Positions 6,778 to 11,009 of a stretch of 11,009 nt of DNA are shown here, in pieces (position 1 is the first letter of the stretch; every line of letters starts with the position of its first letter). Under the pieces are notes generated by a model. That model did not search any database. It worked only from the letters and a program-made list of their open reading frames with translations, and was not told the origin of the DNA. This stretch comes from Opitutus sp. GAS368 (GTDB taxonomy: Bacteria > Verrucomicrobiota > Verrucomicrobiae > Opitutales > UBA953). The stretch is taken from the NCBI GenBank assembly GCA_943332745.1, contig CALQQQ010000020.1, forward strand, positions 1-11,009. The letters are read 5' to 3'. The position numbers and the translations under genes are program-made.

Positions 6778-8433
6778 TTACTTGCGGGCCTGACGCGCGG
6801 CGCGACCTTTCAGCGAACGCGGCTTATCCCAGCGGGTGAAGGATTTCTTGCGGACAGGTCCGACCTTGCTACGCGGATTCTTGGACTTGCCCAGACGCGG
6901 CCCGGATGGACCGATGGCCTTCTTCGGCGCGGCATCAAGGACGGCCTTACCTGGCACCTTGGCGAGCGGCTTGCGGACTTCGCTCGCTTCGATCGGCATG
7001 GTACTGCCGGCGGCACCAGGACCACCCGCGCGACGACCGGTCTGCTTGGGCTTGCCGACGATATCTAGGTAGAGCGGAACCCCCGAGAGGTCGAAGCTCT
7101 CGTGCACGCCCTTGACGAGGAAGCGCTGGTAAGCGTCCTCGAGTCGCTCCTCGGAGTTGCAGAAGAGGCGGAAACGAATCGGACGCTTGGAGACCTGCGT
7201 CACGTAGTAACACTTGAAGCGCTTGCCGGAGACCATGCGCGGAGGGCGCTTGATCATCAGGTCCTGAACGACGCGATTGAGGCGGCCGGTGGAGATGGCG
7301 GTGCCGGCGCGGACGAAGACGCCCTCAGCGGCGTCCAGCATGTCTTCAGCGCGGAGGCCGGTCTGCGCGGAGACGAACAGGATCGGCGGCTCGGGCAGGA
7401 AGAAAAGCTCGCGACGGATGGCGGAGCGGAATTTCGCGCGAAACTCTTCTTCGTCCTCGAAGCCGTCGATGTTCTTATCGCGGAAGGCCTTCTTCGCGAG
7501 GTCCCACTTATTGACCACGAGAACGAGGCCGCAACCGAGCAGCGCGAGCTCGCCGGCGAGCTGCTTGTCGATACGGGTCACGCCTTGGCCGGCATCCAGC
7601 ACGAGGAAGACCACGTCGGTCTCGGCGAGGATCTCGTCGGAACGGACCTGCGAGTAGAAATCAAGGGTGTCGCGCTTGTTGGCGGTACGACGGCCGGCGG
7701 TATCGACGAGCGAGAACTTCGCCTGCGAGCCGTCGGCCTTCGTGCGGGAAAGCCCGGCGCGGACAGGATCGCGCGTCGTTCCGGCCACTTCGCTGACGAT
7801 GAGGCGCGAGGCGCCGAGGAGGCGGTTACCGAGCGAACTCTTGCCGACGTTCGGGCGACCGGCGAGGGCGAGGCGGATCGGACGCGGACCTTCTTCGCGC
7901 GGGGTCGTCGGCTCAGGACCGAGCAGCTTGATGATCAGCGCCTGCAGCTGCGGGATGCCGCGGCCATGTTCGGCGGAGATGAGGAGAGGCTCCCCGAAAC
8001 CGAGGGCAAAGAATTCGGACATCAGCCCATCGCGCTCCTCGGTGTCGGCCTTATTGGCGACGACGATGACCTTCTTGCCAGCCTGACGAAGCATGGTGGC
8101 GACTTCGAGGTCGAGGGCGGTGCAGCCTTCGGAAGCGTCGACGACAAGGAGCACGAGCGCGGCGGCGGCGAGGGCGAAGTCGACCTGCTCTTCCACGGCG
8201 TCAGCGATAAGTTTCGGCGTCAGCTCGGCACGATACAGGCCGATACCGCCGGTATCCATCAGGGTGTAGCGACCTTCGAAGATGTCGGAAGTGATGAGGT
8301 CGCGGGTGACGCCCGGCTGATCGTGCACAATCGAGATGCGACGCCCCACTAGACGGTTGAAGAGGCGGCTCTTACCGACGTTGGGCCGTCCCACGATGGC
8401 TACCGCGCGCGAAATTTCTGTGTTCCGTTCCAT
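6778..8433 (-). CDS. der: Ribosome-associated GTPase Der (EngA) with long basic C-terminal tail
   Basis: Double-GTPase needed for maturation of the 50S ribosomal subunit. Start is the ATG at 8433 (MERNTEISRAVAIVGRPNVG); the open frame upstream of it (to 8532) runs into the aminotransferase gene and has no homology. G domain 1: GRPNVGKS at 15-22, DTGG at 60-63, NKAD at 127-130. G domain 2: GRPNVGKS at 192-199, DTAGRR at 244-249, NKWD at 308-311. A KH-like domain follows (about 375-460), with the conserved GKRFKCYYVTQVSKRP and a FCN motif. Residues 461-551 form an extra tail of 91 residues with 26 Lys/Arg and only 4 Asp/Glu, rich in Gly and Pro; typical Der proteins are about 440-490 aa. The tail is likely disordered and could bind rRNA. 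The gene lies 46 bp after the aminotransferase and 3 bp before fmt. Confidence 0.96.
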   Translation of the reverse strand: MERNTEISRAVAIVGRPNVGKSRLFNRLVGRRISIVHDQPGVTRDLITSDIFEGRYTLMDTGGIGLYRAELTPKLIADAVEEQVDFALAAAALVLLVVDASEGCTALDLEVATMLRQAGKKVIVVANKADTEERDGLMSEFFALGFGEPLLISAEHGRGIPQLQALIIKLLGPEPTTPREEGPRPIRLALAGRPNVGKSSLGNRLLGASRLIVSEVAGTTRDPVRAGLSRTKADGSQAKFSLVDTAGRRTANKRDTLDFYSQVRSDEILAETDVVFLVLDAGQGVTRIDKQLAGELALLGCGLVLVVNKWDLAKKAFRDKNIDGFEDEEEFRAKFRSAIRRELFFLPEPPILFVSAQTGLRAEDMLDAAEGVFVRAGTAISTGRLNRVVQDLMIKRPPRMVSGKRFKCYYVTQVSKRPIRFRLFCNSEERLEDAYQRFLVKGVHESFDLSGVPLYLDIVGKPKQTGRRAGGPGAAGSTMPIEASEVRKPLAKVPGKAVLDAAPKKAIGPSGPRLGKSKNPRSKVGPVRKKSFTRWDKPRSLKGRAARQARK

Positions 8434-8479
8434 GGCACGACAGTCAGGGCTACCTGCCCGCCTAGCAAGCAAGGATGCG

Positions 8480-9655
8480 TCAGCGACGCGGGATGGTGTC
8501 CAGGAAGCGGGCGATTCGCTCGCCAGCCTCATGGATCTTCTCGTAGCTGGTCGAGAAGGACGCGCGGCAGAAACCCGCGCCGGCTTCGCCGAAGGCCGTA
8601 CCCGGCACCATGGCCACCTTTTGCTGTTCGAGCAGCTTCTGCGCGAAAGTCATGGAGTCCATACCCGTCGAGGTGATGTCGGGGAAAGCGTAAAATGCGC
8701 CGCGCGGGAGGTGGCAAGGCAGGCCGAGCTCATTGAAGCGGCGGACGATGAAGTCGCGACGTTCGCGATACTTGTCGCGCATGTGGAGCATTGAATCGCG
8801 GCCATTACGAAGCGCCTCGACCGCGGCTTCCTGACTCATGATGGGAGCACACATGATGGCGTATTGGTGCACCTTAAGCATCCCGTCGATGACGGCGGCG
8901 GGGCCGCAGGCATAGCCGATACGGAAGCCGGTCATCGCGAAGGCTTTCGAGAAGCCGTGCAGGAAGACCGTGCGTTCGCGCATCCCAGGCAGCGAAGCGA
9001 TGGAGACGTGGTCGCCTTCGAACGTCAGCTCCGAGTAGATTTCGTCGGAAGCGACTAGGAGGTCCTTCTCGATGGCGAACTTGGCGATGGCCTCGAGCTT
9101 GGCGCGGTCGGCGGTGCCGCCGGTCGGGTTCGTCGGGAAGTTCAGGATGAGCAGTTTGCAACCCGGCTGCCAGGCGGCGCGGAGGGCGGCCGGATCGAGC
9201 GCAAACTGGTCGGTCGAGAGGGTACGGATGGGGATGGCTTCAGCGTGGCAGAGCGTGACGCTCGGCGCATAGCTCACGTAGCAGGGCTCGTGGTAGAGCA
9301 CCTTGTCGCCGGGATTCAGGGTCGAGCGGAGCAGGATATCGAGGGCTTCGGAAACGCCGATAGTACCGAGGATCTCGGTCTCGGGGTCGTATTCCGGGCC
9401 GTAGTGCTTGGCGACGTAGCGGGAGATTTCCTCGCGAAACTGCTGAGTGCCCCTGTTGTCCGTATAAGAAGTGCGGCCCTTCTCCATGGAAGCGATCGCG
9501 GCTTCGCGAATATGGTACGGCGTGACGAAGTCGGGTTCACCGATGCCTAGGGACACGGCGTCCTTCATCTTAGACACGATGGCGAAGAAGTCACGGATGC
9601 CCGATTTGGGCAAGGTCGCGACATGTCGCGCCACGAAACGGCCGGAAGAATCCAT
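8480..9655 (-). CDS. PLP-dependent class I aminotransferase (AlaT/PatA/aromatic-type)
   Basis: Cytosolic fold-type I aminotransferase, 391 aa, of the group containing Bacillus PatA and YugH and archaeal aromatic aminotransferases (subgroup I-gamma style). Visible residues: SLGIGEPDF at 35-43, Y64 in TSYTDNRG, N176 in NFPTNPTGG, D204 and Y207 in SDEIYSEL, Schiff-base lysine K237 in HGFSKAFAMTGFRIGY, R245 for the PLP phosphate and R364 in GFCRASFS for the substrate carboxylate. All catalytic positions are intact. Substrate cannot be read from sequence. The Lrp/AsnC gene 13 bp upstream recalls the B. subtilis AlaR (YugG)-AlaT (YugH) arrangement and suggests alanine transaminase, whereas the DAHP synthase further upstream would favour an aromatic or prephenate aminotransferase. 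I leave the gene symbol blank for that reason. The start at 9655 (MDSSGRFVARHV) fits the family and has no Shine-Dalgarno. Confidence 0.9.
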   Translation of the reverse strand: MDSSGRFVARHVATLPKSGIRDFFAIVSKMKDAVSLGIGEPDFVTPYHIREAAIASMEKGRTSYTDNRGTQQFREEISRYVAKHYGPEYDPETEILGTIGVSEALDILLRSTLNPGDKVLYHEPCYVSYAPSVTLCHAEAIPIRTLSTDQFALDPAALRAAWQPGCKLLILNFPTNPTGGTADRAKLEAIAKFAIEKDLLVASDEIYSELTFEGDHVSIASLPGMRERTVFLHGFSKAFAMTGFRIGYACGPAAVIDGMLKVHQYAIMCAPIMSQEAAVEALRNGRDSMLHMRDKYRERRDFIVRRFNELGLPCHLPRGAFYAFPDITSTGMDSMTFAQKLLEQQKVAMVPGTAFGEAGAGFCRASFSTSYEKIHEAGERIARFLDTIPRR

Positions 9656-9668
9656 GGTCAGGCTGGGC

Positions 9669-10151
9669 TCAAGGGCTAACCGAGGGTTGGTCGCGGCGAG
9701 AGCCTTCGGCGTTTACGATGAAGCCGTCCTTTTTGTAAGCACGGAGGAAGAAGTGGGTCGAGGTGCCCTGGACGCCGTCGATGCGGGCGAGGCGCTCATG
9801 GACGAACCCGGCAACCTTGTAGAGATTATCGGCCGTGACGACGACGAGAAGGTCGTAGCCTCCCGACATGAGGTAGCAGCTCTCCACTTGGTCGAAGCTG
9901 GAGATGCGTTCGGCGATACCGTCGAAGCCGCCGACGCCTTCGGTGCGGATTTTAATCTCGATGACCGCGCGGACGCGGTGCTCGGACTCGTAGCTCGGGT
10001 TCAGCACTGGGCGCATACCCAGCAGGACGCCTTGCTGGCGCAAGGCCGCGAGCTCACGGTCCACGGCTTCGGCGCCGAGGCCGAGGATCTTGCCGATCTG
10101 GGCGGTGTCGAGGGCTTCCCCATCGAGGATGAGCTTGAGTACGGAGTTCAT
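9669..10151 (-). CDS. Lrp/AsnC-family transcriptional regulator
   Basis: 160-aa DNA-binding regulator. An N-terminal winged helix-turn-helix occupies about 1-50 (TAQIGKILGLGAEAVDRELAALRQQGVLLG), and the RAM ligand/oligomerisation domain about 58-140 with the hallmark SGGYDLLVVV at 96-105 and DGVQGTSTHFFLRAYKKDG at 125-143. The closing segment ending in VSP and the order Lrp then aminotransferase are reminiscent of Bacillus AlaR (YugG), which from memory controls the alanine transaminase gene next to it. By inference it senses an amino acid and controls this operon or the downstream aminotransferase. Spacing is 8 bp from the DAHP synthase and 13 bp to the aminotransferase, too short to hold its own promoter or operator, so control would act at the promoter beyond the right edge or inside coding sequence. 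No operator can be pointed to. Confidence 0.93.
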   Translation of the reverse strand: MNSVLKLILDGEALDTAQIGKILGLGAEAVDRELAALRQQGVLLGMRPVLNPSYESEHRVRAVIEIKIRTEGVGGFDGIAERISSFDQVESCYLMSGGYDLLVVVTADNLYKVAGFVHERLARIDGVQGTSTHFFLRAYKKDGFIVNAEGSRRDQPSVSP

Positions 10152-10159
10152 GGCAAAAA

Positions 10160-11009
10160 TCAGGCGGACATAACCGTGCGACGAGCACGGACGGCGGCGG
10201 CCAAGCCGTCAAGGACCGGGATGGTCTCTTGGAAAGAAATGCAGGCGTCGGTGATACTGCAGCCGTAGGTCGAGGCGTCCTTGCCCTTCCAATCCTGGCG
10301 GCCTTCGACGAGGTGGCTTTCGACCATCACGCCAGCAATCACGTGCGAGCCCGCGGCGACCTGGGCGGCGATGTCGGCGGCCACCAGCGGCTGGCGACGA
10401 TGATCCTTCGAGCTGTTACCGTGCGAGCAATCGATGACGAGACGGGAAGTGAGTCCGGCCTTCTGGATACGGGCCGCGGCGTCGGTGACGAATTCAGCGC
10501 CGTAGTTCGGCCCGGTGCGGGAACCGCCGCGCAAGATGATATGCGCATCCGGATTACCCGCAGTCTGGAAGATGGCGACGACCCCTTCCTTGGTGACGGA
10601 CGGGAACCAATGGGACGAACGAGCCGAAAGGCAGGCGTCGACGGCGACCTGAATGGACCCGTCGGTGCCGTTCTTGAAACCGACCGGCATCGACAACCCC
10701 GAGGCGAGTTCGCGGTGAATCTGGCTCTCGGTCGTGCGGGCACCGATGGCGCCGTAGGAGACGAGGTCGGCCACATACTGGGGCGTGATCGGGTCGAGGA
10801 ATTCGGTAGCAGACGGCAGACCCATCTCAGCGATTTGCGCGAGCAGGCCACGGGCAAGACGGAGTCCGTCGTTGATGCGGAAAGAGCCGTCGACCTGCGG
10901 GTCGTTAATCAGGCCCTTCCAGCCGACGGTCGTGCGAGGCTTCTCGAAATAGACGCGCATGACGACCAGGAGGTCGGCGGCATGCTTCTGGGCTTCCTTC
11001 TGGAGAAGG
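10160..11009 (-). CDS. Class I (AroFGH-type) 3-deoxy-7-phosphoheptulonate (DAHP) synthase, N-terminus cut off
   Basis: First enzyme of the shikimate pathway: condenses phosphoenolpyruvate and erythrose 4-phosphate. 282 residues are visible, and the reading frame continues past the right edge; compared with E. coli AroG (350 aa) roughly the first 75 residues, including the GPCSIHDP motif, are missing. The ATG at 10958-10960 is internal, because homology continues before it (DLLVV precedes MRVYFEKPRTTVGW). Conserved stretches include GAIGARTTESQIHRELASGL, GFKNGTDGS, and the metal ligands in IDCSHGNSSK (H196 of the fragment), MVESHLVEG (E230) and SITDACI (D254). At the effector-pocket position equal to AroG Met147 this protein has Pro (LDPITP, codon at 10790-10792), as in Tyr-sensitive AroF Pro148; the pocket serine (GLSMPVG) is kept. 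It is 8 bp upstream of the Lrp gene and heads the visible operon. Which aromatic amino acid inhibits it is uncertain, so no symbol is given. Confidence 0.95.
   Translation of the reverse strand, partial: LLQKEAQKHAADLLVVMRVYFEKPRTTVGWKGLINDPQVDGSFRINDGLRLARGLLAQIAEMGLPSATEFLDPITPQYVADLVSYGAIGARTTESQIHRELASGLSMPVGFKNGTDGSIQVAVDACLSARSSHWFPSVTKEGVVAIFQTAGNPDAHIILRGGSRTGPNYGAEFVTDAAARIQKAGLTSRLVIDCSHGNSSKDHRRQPLVAADIAAQVAAGSHVIAGVMVESHLVEGRQDWKGKDASTYGCSITDACISFQETIPVLDGLAAAVRARRTVMSA

Noticed and set aside
7102..8352. A 416-codon plus-strand open frame opposite der
   Set aside because: It lies entirely antisense to a clear Der protein; high-GC codon bias removes stops from the opposite frame. 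The translation is a repetitive E/D/G/A/R mix with no recognisable domain.
8434..8532. Upstream extension of der by 33 codons
   Set aside because: It overlaps the aminotransferase end; Der homology starts just after the ATG at 8433.
9471..10268. A 265-codon plus-strand frame opposite the aminotransferase start, Lrp gene and DAHP synthase end
   Set aside because: Spans three well-supported genes on the other strand and has no recognisable content.
1..11009. Search for tRNA, rRNA, CRISPR, insertion sequences, riboswitches and defence or toxin genes
   Set aside because: No cloverleaf, repeat-spacer array, terminal inverted repeats, transposase motif or riboswitch-like leader was seen; genes are packed tightly, and the longest spacer is 92 bp. 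The DAHP synthase leader, where attenuation might occur, is outside the window.

Overview
The window looks like a piece of a GC-rich (about 60% by eye) Gram-negative chromosome, most likely Verrucomicrobiota and perhaps Opitutales-like. The support is a Kdo-transferase tail, an Lpt lipopolysaccharide-export pair, a full-length HPr kinase outside Firmicutes, and gene starts without Shine-Dalgarno sequences. The taxonomic call is an inference from gene content and protein style, not a database match. Nearly all of the sequence is core housekeeping DNA. I see no mobile element, CRISPR array, RNA gene or defence system.

Layout. At the left edge (1-163, +) is the C-terminal end of a Kdo transferase (waaA). 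It overlaps convergently with trpD (151-1188, -), anthranilate phosphoribosyltransferase. A 92-bp divergent spacer with three copies of GACAAGGGG separates trpD from an unrecognised 215-residue acidic protein (1281-1928, +). That gene converges on the end of a long minus-strand block, and the two stop codons sit inside one candidate hairpin (1920-1950). From 11009 down to 1933 every gene is on the minus strand with gaps of only 3-46 bp. The order is: a class I DAHP synthase (cut by the right edge), an Lrp/AsnC regulator, a class I aminotransferase, der, fmt, a large signal-peptide protein with LptC/LptA-like (OstA) segments, lptB and hprK.

How the genes fit together. The right third concerns amino-acid metabolism: DAHP synthase opens the shikimate pathway, and the Lrp-aminotransferase pair resembles the Bacillus AlaR-AlaT pair. 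The middle serves translation: Der in 50S ribosome assembly and Fmt in initiator-tRNA formylation. The left end of the block serves envelope biogenesis and phospho-signalling: LptCA-like bridge protein, LptB ATPase and HPr kinase. The last three resemble a condensed form of the proteobacterial lptC-lptA-lptB-rpoN-hpf-ptsN-hprK/rapZ neighbourhood, without rpoN, hpf or ptsN.

The most noteworthy points are the 690-residue LptC/LptA-like fusion with a cleavable-looking signal peptide, the complete lack of Shine-Dalgarno sequences together with C at position -1 of all nine visible starts, the triple repeat in the divergent spacer, the long basic tail of Der, and the orphan 215-residue protein. I did not find a convincing new multi-gene system.
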